From: Loripinus fragilis
Lineage: Eukaryota; Mollusca; Bivalvia; Lucinida; Lucinidae
DNA length: 64,000 nucleotides
Reading direction: 5' to 3'
Assembly: GCA_964019695.1 (NCBI GenBank)
Contig: CAXHUL010000515.1
Coordinates: 1-64,000 of the forward strand
Shown here in pieces: positions 32,700-43,776 of the stretch; positions within the stretch are counted from its first letter, which is position 1, and every line of letters begins with the position of its first letter. Made by a program: the position numbers and the translations under genes. Under the pieces are notes generated by a model. That model saw nothing but the letters and a program-made list of their open reading frames with translations, was not told the origin of the DNA and ran no database searches.

Positions 32700-33279
32700 T
32701 CTGTCAAGGTACCTGTGTAGTTTGTCACTGTGCCCGAACAGCACAGTCATAACATGATGGTTGCAGTTCATTAGGACACTTAATAATGAACAAATATTAC
32801 CCTTTTAACCGCCAGGTTCACTATTTTGTGCACTCGTTGACTACAACCAACAGGCGATGACTGCGCTGATCGAGTACTGTGTTCTCTAGTCTGACTCATA
32901 TCAATTTTAATTAAAAATGTAGGAAAAAAGTAATCCATTGGTATATACACGTACAAATTGTATCCTCACGGGCTTTATAGGCCCAGAGAGGGGGGCGACT
33001 CTCAGTTTTTCTTCATACGTAGGCTCGGGCCCAGCATCTAACTTCCACTCCAAAAAATATCAGGAATTTCAAGAACCCCAAAAAAATATTTGAAATTTTA
33101 CCAACCCCAAAAAATACCACCCATTCAGTACTGGACTTCAAGAAAAGATCCTAAAATGCATAGAAATGACCCCTTGTCAGTTTAAGGAATGTCCTGGTAT
33201 AGGTCTATATACTCCCTTTTCATGTATGTTGTATGATACCTTGGTATTGGCTTGAACATACATTTGTACTCTGGCCAAA
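32700..33279. other. Interior filler of the 3.9-kb element
   Basis: No gene. A run of CCCCAAAAAA-type text (33,050-33,130) resembles the C-rich remnant at 14,830-14,960. Confidence 0.45.
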
Positions 33280-33711
33280 CTACCTACAATGAGAAAATAG
33301 TCCTAACGCATACACCCATGATGTAACTAAGTAAGTGAGAATGCAGAGATCAGGAATCAATACAATCAAGCACCATACCTGACCCAGGACACCACATGGG
33401 AAACTGACAAAAATACAAGAGAACTTCACATACAAGCGAGCCAAGAGGCCAGTCCTTCCATGCTGATGACTGTTAGGCCGCAATGAAAACACAAAATATA
33501 AATATCCAAAAATGATCCACAAAGGAAGCACTGCCTTAGAAGGGTCAGTAAAACCATTTTTACTGGAGGAATTAAACTTTTTTTCACGGTACTCACCCGT
33601 AACCTCATTAAGCCTCTTATCTATTTGCAAAAATAAATCAGTGTTGTCAACATGCATGTCCTTTTTACTGTCAACATGCATGTCCTTTGGGGCTGAAAGT
33701 GTATACGACAT
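33280..33711 (-). repeat. Repeat-borne reading frame with FPCGVLGQVW motif
   Basis: The minus frame encodes SFPCGVLGQVWCLIVLIPDL followed by CILTYLV. The + strand at 38,597-38,902 encodes TFPCGVLGQVWYLIVSIPDL followed by CRRTCLI. Both are embedded in repeats, and the DNA (CATGTGGTGTCCTGGGTCAG) is conserved as well, so this may simply be repeat DNA with an open frame. The protein family is unknown to me. The N-terminal part of the frame falls in the terminal repeat of the 3.9-kb element. Confidence 0.5.
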
Positions 33712-34189
33712 CTACGCAGTCACATCGATCCGGTCATAAGTGTGTCCAACATCTATGCCAAAAAAAGTGTTTACGAGATCAAAATTGGCACTTTGAATGT
33801 TCCTTTGATTTTCCATCAGCAAATAATGGTTACGAATGATGGTCAAGGCGAACTGGTAACTACAATCACACAAATATTGGTAAGAATGGTGATATAAGCT
33901 GTAAAATATGTCATTTTTATAAATGTGTATACTACATCTCTGCTAAAATCACCCTTGTGTCTTCCGCTTCGATATTTGTGGGCGAATGATTACAAAGACA
34001 AGGGCATTTCTTGGCGTGACCATTATATATTCTGTTCAAGGGTGATGGTAGGCACCGCATGCACTGCTTAGTTTTCACAGATACTGACTTGTATAGTCTT
34101 AATAAGGGAAAATCTTACCTTGCAAAACAAAAATGGCGCAGTTCTACGTGTTTACGAGATCAATATTATGACGTACGTTGTCACCCCTG

Positions 34190-35246
34190 TAATAAGCTCT
34201 TTGAGCCGTGCAAACGTGCGGGCATTTCATGAAAGTCCAGACCTTATATGCTCTGACCTCATATGCATTAACCTTTAAGGCTCCTATCTCTAAAAGTTGT
34301 ATGTTTTTGTTGTTTGCTGAACAATTTTGAAGCCTCATTAACAAACAGTGTAGAAGCAGATCAGGAGCGGTCCGATCTGGGTCCACACTGTTTGTGTCTA
34401 TATTTATGTCAAACAATAATCAGACGTTATTTTGCTGGCGCTCTGAAGTTTGGATCATCTGCACTTTTTGCCAATGTGGGAAAAAATTCTGAGCCACTTT
34501 CTGTACGATTTTCGCTGTGGTGAGCTGCTTCGAATTTCGGATTTAGGAAGTAGAGGTATGGTTTTATCTACGTATAATTCATGTATCTGAAGACTGGTCA
34601 GGGACTTTGTTTTTCCCCCAAAGTACCTAGAAAGCTTAATGATCTCTCTAGTCTCTCTATCTGAAATACATGTATTCAATCCCCTTGCTAGTCTGTGTAA
34701 TTGAGCATGTCGGTTTTAAATTCAACCTAAACTGAAACTAAAAAAGACGGATTTTCTTATAGTACAGCTAATTCAAAAGTGGCTTAATTGTTTTTGTTCA
34801 TAAGTATATGTTAGGTAAGAAAAAAATCCTGAAGGCGCCTTCAAACATCCATCTAAACTATGATGACGTCTGCTTAAATTGTCTGCTGCATATTTTGCTA
34901 ACATTATTTGACTTATGCAAGTACGGGGGGGGGGGGGGGGGTAAACAGTGTGGGCCCAGATCAGACTGCTCGTTCTGAACAATCTGATCTGGGTCTACAC
35001 TTATATATTGTCTAAAAAGATACAGTTTATTTCAGCAAACGTCAAAAGTATATTGACACTTTAAGGGTTAATTCTGCCTACTGGGCAGTTCTGCATACTT
35101 TTTGCCGTAGGTTGATTTTTTTTTCAAAATCAACTTTTTCAAATATTCTTTCAGCAATACCATGTGAGTGTCAAACAGTTTGGATCCAGATAAAACCCAA
35201 CATTATGGCCCCCTGGAAAATAACAAAGGTGGCTATAAGTTTACTT
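34190..35246. repeat. Hairpin-MITE remnants and a G-run
   Basis: Hairpins of the AGATCAGACTG family lie at 34,341-34,395 (ACAAACAGTGT/ACACTGTTTGT ends) and about 34,947-35,000 (CCCAGATCAGA/TCTGATCTGGG arms). A run of about 17-19 G bases occurs at 34,925-34,941. A terminal AAGGGTTAAT at 35,062-35,071 suggests that the second hairpin belongs to a TTAACCCTT-type MITE. No gene is supportable. Confidence 0.7.
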
Positions 35247-35258
35247 AGTACTGGTATG

Positions 35259-35548
35259 CACTGGGCCGCGTAGCGCATTCGGTAACGTGTCTGGTTACAG
35301 ATGCGAAGCTGACTGCAGATCCAGGGGTCGCGAGTTCGATCATGAAATAATTTCTACGGTCATTCTCCTCCCTTCCCCTGAATCATTCATGAAGGGTTGT
35401 TGTCAGTTACAAGCGAAAGTATGTGCACGATTACTGGTTAACTGCTTGTTCAAGCTTGCCCAGGAAAAAAGTGTGGTTAGGTGAACTGACCGTCCCGCAA
35501 TGACCATAGCTGTTGACATGGGACGTAAAGCAACAAACAAACAAACAA
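35259..35548 (+). mobile_element. tRNA-derived SINE with perfect 12-bp target duplication
   Basis: The head GGGCCGCGTAGCGCATTCGG with an A-box-like segment and GGTCGCGAGTTCGATC as B box is followed directly by GAAATAATTTCTACGGTCAT; a segment present at 10,656 is deleted between them. The tail ends (ACAA)n. AGTACTGGTATG occurs at 35,247-35,258 and 35,549-35,560. Perfect flanks suggest a comparatively recent insertion mobilised in trans by a LINE. Confidence 0.92.
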
Positions 35549-35571
35549 AGTACTGGTATGGATCCCCTCAA

Positions 35572-35602
35572 GAAGCAATTGGAACCCTAGGGTCCGATTG
35601 CT
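35572..35602. repeat. 31-bp palindrome
   Basis: AAGCAATTGGAACCC pairs with the complement GGGTCCGATTGCTT around the centre CCTAGG, with two mismatches. Confidence 0.75.
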
Positions 35603-35699
35603 TATCGCGGGAGACGTGAAATAGCTTGCACACATCATTAATCCTTGGCAGTGGTACGGTTTTGCTACCAAATTTTATATGATTGGATTCCTAGTTTTA

Positions 35700-35850
35700 T
35701 ATTATATAGGTTTAGATAAATAAAATATTTCAGCGTAAAATTGTAAATATTTTCTTACCCATAAATTTTTTCATATGTTTTGGTTGGTCAAAAGAACAGT
35801 TTCATTGAGACGGTTCTTTTGAATACCCACAACATATGTTTTGTTTGAGA
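35700..35850. repeat. GTCTCANTGAGAC-type palindrome repeat
   Basis: The arms CATATGTTTTGGTTGGTCAA and TCAAAAGAACA / GGTTCTTTTGAA surround the centre GTTTCATTGAGAC (35,799-35,811). The left flank carries TTTAGATAAATAAAATATTT and AGCGTAAAATTG, found again near 48,220, 56,380, 58,410 and 63,080. Confidence 0.75.
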
Positions 35851-36009
35851 AATAAGAAAATAATTTTCCTGTGACGCACTCAAGGCCGACTGATACGTTT
35901 TATCTTTTTCTTCATCTAATGCATGCCTTTGTGTTACAAAAATTCTTTGTAGAAAACTAAACTGCAAACATACCCTTAATACCCAAATAACAAAAATCAT
36001 CTACAATTT

Positions 36010-36840
36010 CAATAGTCTCCCCACTATAATAAAAAAACAGGTTTTTGCCTCATTTTTCCTTTTGAAAAAAAACTTTAGTTTTAGATGCATTGACTTGTAG
36101 CTTCAAAGTGTCACAATACAATTGCATTGTATCAAGGGCAGTTTGTAATTCTTCAGACGAATCTGCAAATATAACTGTGTCATCCGCATACAGCAGTAAG
36201 TATAGCTTGAAAATACTTCATTATCTTCAGTGTTCAAAATAGAGGCAACAACTTCTGACAAAGTAGATAGACCATTGTATGAATTAGACATGAAATTAAC
36301 AAGGTCATTTAGAAATAACGAGAACAAAATTGGTAAGAATTCTCACCTTGATGTACACCTGACATGCTACTTAAGAACATAGACATATTTCAGCCTGCTT
36401 TCACACAAGATTTAGCATTATCATAAATATCAAAAATTAGTTTGAAAATTTTGCCATAAATTCTATGACATAATTACTTCCTCCAAAGAGCAACTCAATT
36501 AGCGGAGTCAAAAGCTTTACTGTAATCAATAAATGCACAATATAACTGCTTTCCTTTGTAAAGATAAAAGTAAATTAACAATTTCAGTGAGAAAATATGA
36601 TCAGCAGTGCTATGGTGCTTTCTGAAACCTGCTTGCTCTTCTATTAATAGCCCAGTTGATTCTAAGTAACTATTTAATCTATAATTGAAAACAGCAGTAA
36701 ATAGTTTTCCAAAACAGCTTAAAATAGTTTTACCCCTATAATTATCAGGATCATTTATGTCTCCTTTATTTTTGTATATTGGTAAAATAGTACCATTAGA
36801 CCAAACTTCTGGTATTATTCCAGTTTAATTTCTATGTGTA
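36010..36840 (-). pseudogene. LINE reverse transcriptase fragment
   Basis: Reading right to left: KFGLMVLFYQYTK-like fingers (about 36,800), a palm with SKAFD-type text near 36,510, PILFSLFLNDLVNFMSNSYN (about 36,325-36,280), the catalytic box LLYADDTVIFADSSEE (about 36,205-36,155) and LQTALDTMQLYCDTLKLQVN. YADD is intact, but frame breaks flank it and no endonuclease or tail is seen. Sequence style links it to the LINE at 24,130-27,060, which lies on the same strand but is separated by other repeats. Confidence 0.8.
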
Positions 36841-37676
36841 CCATTTCCACGTCAGGAAACAGGTAAAGTTGTCCGTGTCCTATCTTTTGATCATTTACGG
36901 ATTCGGATCAAGACAGCTTTCAGCTATTCTTATGTCATATAGGTGTTCCGACATTTTCTTGACAAAACAAAGTAATTAAAGTATAACGATGGTTATGCTA
37001 ACAGTTAAGTGAAATTTAAATTCGCAATCGAGATTGCCTCACGCTATAGGTAGCACTACAGATTCACGGACAGTCAACCAACGTTATTTGGTACCCCGCT
37101 CATTGTTCGGCAGTGCATAAAAACAGCCTGAGCACGGCATAAAGGTTCGGTCAAAACCTGAATTTGATGTGTGTTTTGCATGGACATTATTTCAGCGGCC
37201 GGTCATGGCCGCCCGCAAACAGTTCAATCACTTCTGGTTATTTGCAGGTATTAATCAAAGCACTGAGAGTATTGATGGGGGCGGCAGCATTTAAGCGTGT
37301 AAGTCTTCAAATAGGGAGTTTGTCAGTTTGATAGCTTTATACAATTTGTGATTCAGTTAACAAGAATTGTAGACTAAAACCTTACAACAAAAAGTAATGA
37401 CCAAACAAAACAAAAATGGAAGAAACAATAAAGAGTCAATCAACATCAAAACCACTGCCTCAAAACGGTAAGCATCAGAAACCACTCGGCGCCTAATAAA
37501 ATTGTCAATTTTAGACGAAAATAGGGCACCAGTTTAATAAACGGTTAGCATAACGACCAGTCATAAGAATTTTTACAGTAAAACCTCCACAAGTCAATAC
37601 GTCCCAAATGGGCGAAACCCCCAACGGGCCCCACATTAGTAAAACCCCAATGTAATTGTATCTATATCATATTGAA
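36841..37676. other. Intergenic stretch, no gene seen
   Basis: No coding or repeat signature was recognised apart from TTTACAGTAAAACCTCC at 37,574-37,590, which matches the terminal words of the CAGTAAAA MITEs and may be one orphan end. Confidence 0.5.
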
Positions 37677-38460
37677 CTAATATGAAATGAGGAACTGCCA
37701 TATGGCGGGCAATGCGAACTTTTTTTCAATAAGATCAATAAGTTTATCTTTAATAAAATTATGAGGTAAAGTAGTGTAAAGAGTACGAAAATCATAAGTC
37801 AAATTCGTTTTAGCTGTTTTATTGAAAGAACCTTCCAGAGAGAAGGCTCTCCTTATCTTGTATGTAATGACAGAAATGCATTTTTTACTTCGGAAACCCC
37901 TAAAAATTATCATGCATGGTCATTTATAAATGTATTTAAAAGCGCTGACTTTTTTGTTAGACAACATTTTTATTCGATTTGGCACCAAGCTATATAGACA
38001 AGTAGTTGGGATTCCTATGGGCACTAATTGTGCTCCCCTGGTTGCCGATTTATTCCTGTTTTGTTATGAGTGGGACTTTATGATGTCTCTTTCTGATGAT
38101 AAGCAGGCTGATATTATTGATGCATTTAACACTACATTCAAATATTTGGACGACATTTTAAACATTAATGTTTATTTTGACAATACGGTAAGTCAAATAT
38201 ATATAGCCAATACCTCTGATAAAGAAACTGCATTTTTAGACTTGCATTTGTCAATTTCTAATGAAATCTAATCAATTTCTATTTTTTAGGTTTTTCCAAA
38301 GTAAAAAATGCATTTCTGTCATTACATGCAAGGTAAGCAGAGCCTTCTCATTGGAAGTATCTTTCAATAAGATCAATAAGTTTATCTTTAATTAAATTAT
38401 GAGGTAAAGTAGTGTAAAGAACAGAAAAATCATAAGTCTAATTCGTTTAACCTATTTTTG
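37677..38460. mobile_element. Penelope-like element, rearranged by inversion
   Basis: The + strand carries the reverse transcriptase core (37,835-38,280). On both sides the minus strand carries the segment that should precede it: 37,815-37,690 reads LTYDFRTLYTTLPHNFIKDK, and 38,450-38,290 reads broken frames of the same segment running into the NDRNAFF block. The element is thus a core flanked by inverted copies of its own N-terminal palm. Penelope elements are known for complex terminal duplications and inversions. Confidence 0.8.
37835..38280 (+). pseudogene. Penelope-like reverse transcriptase fragment
   Basis: The first part reads FQREGSPYLVCNDRNAFFTS and NYHAWS; a frame change then leads to ALTFLLDNIFIRFGTKLYRQ, VVGIPMGTNCAPLVADLFLF and the catalytic FKYLDDIL. 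The GIPMGTNCAPL box and YLDD are characteristic of Penelope-like reverse transcriptases, which are related to telomerase. The last part, SDKETAFLDLHLSISNEI, stops at 38,271. The GIY-YIG endonuclease normally found downstream in Penelope-like proteins is not present. This is a fragment of about 150 residues and not functional. Confidence 0.88.
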
Positions 38461-38589
38461 TAGATGGTCACCCAGTGACTATTTCTACCAAATTATTTTG
38501 AATTCTGACCACCAGTTTCAGAGAAGATCTTCTAAGTTTTTGTTACCCTGAGTCTAAAATACTTTTTACTGATCGTTCCAAGGCGGTGC

Positions 38590-38902
38590 TTCTTTTGTGG
38601 ATCATGTTGGTCATTTATGTTTCGTGTTTGTCATGCTTTCTTGTCCGTTCTTGTTCTTGTCTGTTCATTGCAGCCTTGTGGCCACCTGCTGGGAAAGGGC
38701 TGACCTCTTGGCTCTCTTGTATGTTCTGTTTTATTGTGTTTTTGTCACTTTCCCATGTGGTGTCCTGGGTCAGGTGTGGTACTTGATTGTATCGATTCCT
38801 GACCTTTGCCGCCGTACTTGTCTCATATCAGGCTATAGCCATACTACTACACAATTATCTATATTCCCAATTTCTCAAATATACACTCAACCAAATTCAT
38901 AA
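38590..38902 (+). repeat. Repeat-borne reading frame with FPCGVLGQVW motif, second copy
   Basis: The 101-codon frame has hydrophobic runs (FVFVMLSCPFLFLSVHCSLV and LLALLYVLFYCVFV) and then FPCGVLGQVWYLIVSIPDLC. The partner copy at 33,711-33,280 lies on the opposite strand. Conservation of the motif between two repeats is visible, but whether selection acts on protein or on DNA cannot be told from two copies. Confidence 0.5.
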
Positions 38903-39315
38903 ACGAACAACTAATGTTTGTAATATAATTGTGTCATTTTAGCTAAAAATATTTAGGTCTGGTCTGTTCTCCATTTCATTGTCAATATTAAATAATCATA
39001 CAAAATTTCATTCAAATTGAAGCGTCAGGTGAACATGTCACACATCAAAATGAAAAGTCACAGATTTCATCAAAACTCTTCGAGAAATCACACAAGTTGT
39101 TTCGGCTGCACGTACGAATTAACCAATCTTATCATATGGCATCACGTCACGCCATGCAATAAAATCAATAAACCACAAGTGGTTTACAGATATTCTGGGA
39201 ACGTTATGAAATGACGGTTTTACTGTCACGAATATGGCAAAACCCTAACGTTTACACGCCAAAAATATGACTTGAAATGATTTACATAGAATCTAATATT
39301 CGTGCTCCTGTATTA
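38903..39315. other. Intergenic stretch, no gene seen
   Basis: No repeat or coding signal was recognised. Confidence 0.45.
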
Positions 39316-39406
39316 TTGAATTTATTAAACTCGTTGCGAAAAAGAGATAAAATGCGAGGCTTGCTGAGCATTTTATCTCTTTTATGCAACGAGTTTATTA
39401 AATTCA
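39316..39406. repeat. Palindrome with CGAG loop
   Basis: TGAATTTATTAAACTCGTTGC pairs with GCAACGAGTTTATTAAATTCA, and AGAGATAAAATGC with GCATTTTATCTCT. The loop reads GAGGCTTGCTGA. It lies just before the tandem array beginning near 39,465. Confidence 0.9.
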
Positions 39407-39464
39407 ACAAGAAGCCCAATGGGCAACGATCACTCACCATGGAGCCAGCATAATGTTTGGAGAC

Positions 39465-42052
39465 ACCATAATTTACCATGCTCAAAGGCAGATAACTCTG
39501 AACTTGAAACAGTGACCAGGAATTCATTCAAAAACATAAGATATTATGCCGGTTCTAGTAATCTGCAAGTATCAAAAAGATCTGAATAAAAATTGCATTG
39601 GAAACCTGGTAAAAGTGTAGTTTTCAGATACTCAAGGGCAGCTAACTCCGTAGTCAGTTATGGGATCTGACCGAAATTCAAACTCGTCCATACTTTTTTG
39701 TATGTCCTGGTAACCTACAGGGATGAAGAAAATCAAATGAAAAATGAAGGTGCTAGAGTGGTCACAACATTTGATAGTTATATTTTAGATGCTCAAGGGC
39801 AGCTAACTCTGTAGCTGGTGGATGGGTGTGGCGGAAAATCAAACTCATTCAAACTTTAATGGAAGTCCTTGTTACCTACAAATGGGGAAGATCAATTCAA
39901 AAATGAAGGTGCTAGAGTGGTCACAACAGATCTCCCATTGTAAGTCTATGCAGATTTTTTATGATGCTCAAGGGAAGTTAACTCCACAGTCTAAAGTTGA
40001 TTCTACTTTAAATTAAACTCATCCAAGCTTTTATGGTTGATCCTGTTACCTGAAAGAATAAAGAAGATCCAATCAAAAATGTAGACACTAGAGCAGTCAC
40101 AACATGATACATAAATTTTTAAGATGCTCAAGGGCAGCTAACTCTATAATAGGTGATGGGATCTTGATTGAATTCAAACCCATCCAAGCTTTTATAGATG
40201 TCCTTCTTATCTGCAAGAATAAATATGATCTATTATAAAATGAAAGCAATAGAGTGGTCACAACAAATCTCCCATTATAAGTCTATGGGGATTTTTTAAG
40301 ACGCTCAAGGGCAGCTAACTCCTCAGTCGCAGGTCTGATCTGGCCAAATTTTTGAACCCATCTAAGCCTTTATAGTTGACCTTGTTACCTGCAAGAATGA
40401 AGAAGATCCAATTAAAAATGTAGGCGCTAGAGTGGTGACAACATTATCTATCAATTTTTAAGATGATCAAGGAGAGCTAACTCCATAATAGGTGATGGGA
40501 TCTTGACGAAATTCATACTCATTCAAGCTTTTATAGATGTCCTTCTTATCTACAAGAATAAAATAGATCCATTCAGATTGAAAGCACTAGAGTGGTCACA
40601 ACGTTTCTCTCATTATTAGTCTATGGGGATTTTTCCAGATGATCAAGGGCAGCTAACTCATAAGTCCTTGGTTGGATCCTGCAGAATTTCAAACTCATCC
40701 ATTCTTTTATTAATGTCCTTGTTAGATGAAAGAATAAAGAAGATCCAATCAAAAATGTAGACACTAGAGCCGTCACAACATTATCCATCAATTTTTAAGA
40801 TGCTCAAGGGGAGCTAACTCCAAAATAGGTGATGGGATCTTGACGAAATTCAAACTCATCCAAGCTTTAAAAGTTGTTCTTATTGTCTGCAAGAATGAAA
40901 AAAATCCATTCAAAATTGAAAGCACTAGAGTGGTCACAACATTTCTCCTATTATAAGTCTATGGGGATTTTTCAAAATGCTCAAGGGCAGGTAACTCATA
41001 AGTCCCTGGTTGGATCCTGCTGAATTTTGAACCCATCCAAGATATTATGGTTTTACTTGTTGCCTGCAACAATAAAGAAGATCCAATCAAAAAATGAAGG
41101 AGCTAGAGTGGTCACAACATTATTCATTAATTTTTCTGACGCTCAATGGCAGCTAACTCTGAAGTCAGTAATGGAATCTTGCCGAAATTCAAACTCTTCC
41201 AAGCTTTAATAGTTGTCCTTATTGTATGCAAGATTGAAGAAGATCCATTTAAAATTGAAAGCACTAGAGTGGTCACAATATTTCTCCCATTATAAGTCTA
41301 TGAGGATTTTTCCAAACACTCAAGGGCAGGTAACTCATAAGTCCCTGTTTGGATCCTGCTGAATTTCGAACCCATGTGAGATATTATGGGTTAACTTGTT
41401 GCCTGCAATAATGAAGAAGATCCAATCAAATTTGAAGGAGCTAGAGTGGTCACAACATTATTCATGAATTTTTCGGACGCTCAAGGGCAGCTAACTCCGA
41501 AGTCAGTAATGGAATCTTGCCAAAATTCAAATTCATCCGAGCTTTTATAGTTGGTCTTGTTATCTGCAAGAATGAAGAAGATCCATCCAAAAATGAAGGT
41601 ACTAGAGTGGTCACAACATTTCTCCCATTATCAGTCTATGGGGATTTCTCCAGATGCTCAAGGGCAGCTAACTCATGTCCCTGGTCGAATCCTGCCGAAT
41701 TTCGAACCCATCCGAGATTTTATGGTTGTCCTTGTTACCTGCAAGAATAAAGAAGAAAAAATCAAAAATGAAGGAGCTAGAGTGGTCACAAGATTTTCCC
41801 CATTATAACCCTATGGGAGCTATCTGTTGCCATGGAAACCAGAGTTCTGATCTGATCTTACCCAAAACCTAATGCAATCAATCCCCCACCCCAATGATGC
41901 TTCTGATGAAATTTGATTATGATTGGCCAGCTGGTTTCAGAGATATTCATGTTTGAAAGTGTGGACGGACGCACGGACGGACGCACGGACACCGGCTCGA
42001 GCCCCATACTATAAACTCACCCTGAGCCTTCGGCTCTGGTGAGCTAAAAAAA
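39465..42052 (+). mobile_element. Tandem-array element, dimeric period ~338 bp, hairpin end
   Basis: The anchor GCTCAAGGGCAGCTAACTC and its variants occur near 39,480, 39,630, 39,791, 39,966, 40,126, 40,303, 40,465, 40,641, 40,802, 40,979, 41,141, 41,317, 41,479 and 41,656. Spacing alternates about 176 and 161 bp, so the real unit is a dimer. After the array come GTTGCCATGGAAACC (41,826-41,840), a GGACGGACGCACGGAC tract and the hairpin GAGCCTTCGGCTC followed by GGTGAGCTAAAA. A CTRR-type end (CTAA) after a hairpin is Helitron-like. Overlapping short frames are not genes. Confidence 0.75.
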
Positions 42053-42264
42053 GAGCTAATCTTCAATGAGGCCCTCTATGAACTACCACCAAAAATAATA
42101 CAAGTATAAAATACAAAGGTGATTTACATGTATACAAGATAATACAAACATCATGGAACACTTTCAAACCTACATACACACAGGCATACTTTTTAACATA
42201 AGTATCACATATATCATACCCATAGATACAAGTGATAGTAATACCAATTTTATCTACACACATA

Positions 42265-42400
42265 GGTTCTCAAAAGAGCGTCTCAATGAGACGCTTCTTA
42301 TGAGCACCAAACTAAATAATTAAACTGGGGAACAAAACATATTCACAATTTTACGCTCAAAATTATGATCATATGGACATATAATAATATCAGTTTCAAA
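42265..42400. repeat. GTCTCANTGAGAC-type palindrome repeat
   Basis: The centre GTCTCAATGAGAC is at 42,280-42,292, with arms GGTTCTCAAAAGAGC and GCTTCTTATGAGCACC. The downstream flank has ACATATTCACAATTTTACGC, shared with the copies near 58,380-58,430 and 63,070. Confidence 0.75.
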
Positions 42401-42599
42401 GATTGAAAGATAGACTGGATTTCATCCACTTAATACAATGTCTATGAAAAGAGTCAACAGTTTCTAAATTCTTTAAACAGTCTGGTAAGTTGTTCCAAAT
42501 GACTGGACCTGAATAAATTAAGCTTTGTTTGAAAATTTCTTTTTGTGGTCTTGGAGTATAAAAATCCAATGCACCTGTTGATCTTAGAGATCGAAGCAT
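42396..42599 (-). pseudogene. LINE ORF2 C-terminal region
   Basis: The 67-codon frame reads LRSTGALDFYTPRPQKEIFK, QSLIYSGPVIWNNLP and FHRHCIKWMKSSL. The FYTPRxxKEIFKQSLxYSGxxIWNxLP pattern is the common end of ORF2 in CR1/jockey-like elements. The region joining it to the reverse transcriptase (42,600-43,090) is readable only in broken frames. Confidence 0.8.
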
Positions 42600-43090
42600 T
42601 TCATTAAAAGGGCAAAAGAGAACATTTGATTTACATATGAGGGTAGGACAGATTTAGAAACTTTAAACATAAATTTAGCCTTCCTGAGGAAAATACGTTC
42701 ATATATGTTTAAAATTTTAAGCTCATCCATACTGTTGGCAATATTATCATATTGGTAATTTACAATGATTTTAACAGCTCTTTTTTTGTAACCTATAAAT
42801 TCTGTTTAGATTATATTGAGATGTTCCTCCCCATATTGTAGAACAATAGTCAATGTGGGGTTGAATATATGTTTTGTAAAATTGTACTATGTGTTCAGTG
42901 GATAAATAGTCCTTCAATTTGGATAATAGCCATAGATTTGAAGAAATTTCTTAGCAATAAAATTAATATGAAGAGACCAGGTTAGATTGTTATCAATGCG
43001 AACACCAAGAACTTTCTCATTTTCAACTGAGTTCAAAGCATCATTGTTGTAAGTTAAAAGCAAAATGTCATTATGAAGATGAAGACGTTT

Positions 43091-43669
43091 TTAAGAGGTG
43101 ATAATTAACATTGCCTTGGTTTTTTCTGTGTTTAATAACATTCCATTGAGCTTACACCATTCAGAAAGATTTTGTAAAGCTATCTGCAAGTTTTGCTCAA
43201 TATAATCTTGAGTTTCACCAATCATATACAATGTGGTGTCGTCCGCATTAAGATCTGTAGAGACATTATTGGTATATAGTGGTAAATCATTTATAAACAT
43301 TAAAAACAATGGACCCAAGATTGACCCTTGAGACACACCAAACAAAACATTCTCAGTTCTTGATTCAATATTATTTACGACGACTTTCTGCTTCCTGTCC
43401 AACAAATAAGAAGAAAACCAATTAATTGTTTTATCTGAAAGTTTATAGTGTCTTAGCTTTTTAAGCAAAAGTGTATGATCTACCAAATCAAAGGCTTTCC
43501 TAAAATCAACCATGACCATACCAATAATCTGACTGTTATTTATAGCCTCTAGGAATTTGTTGATCATCTGAAGCAATGCTGTTTCACAGGAATGATTGGG
43601 TCTGAAACCTGATTGTGTTGAATGAAGCAATTTATGAGAGGTCAAATAAGTCATGAATGAGTCATGCAC
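43091..43669 (-). pseudogene. LINE reverse transcriptase domain
   Basis: Landmarks in order are LLHSTQSGFRPNHSCETALL, motif A MVDFRKAFDLVDH, the YLLDRKQKVVVNNIES strand, motif B GVSQGSILGPLFLMFINDLP and motif C LNADDTTL, then WCKLNGMLLNTEKTKAML. The catalytic box is NADD instead of YADD; both aspartates remain, but the tyrosine, which contacts incoming nucleotide in this family, is replaced. The initial methionine is internal, because fingers sequence lies upstream in another frame (about 43,670-43,780, GPKDDTNNYRPISI-like). Confidence 0.9.
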
Positions 43670-43776
43670 ATGTTTTCTAGCATTTTTGATTTGACAGGCA
43701 AAATTGAAATGGGTCTATAATTATTAGTGTCATCCTTAGGGCCATTTTTATATAGGGGTCTTACTTTGCCCTCTTT

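Larger units (their letters stand above)
30265..34189. mobile_element. 3.9-kb element with ~520-bp terminal inverted repeats
   Basis: The left arm 30,265-30,785 and right arm about 33,650-34,189 are inverted copies over their full length. Shared blocks include AGGGGTGACAAC at the tips, GTAAACACGTAGAAC, GCAGTGCATGCGGTGCCTAC, ATATATAATGGTCACGCC and GACATGCATGTTGAC. TAATAA lies at both flanks. The right arm has an extra copy of GTCAACATGCATGTCCTTT. The interior is filled with other repeats and no transposase gene is visible. Confidence 0.85.
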
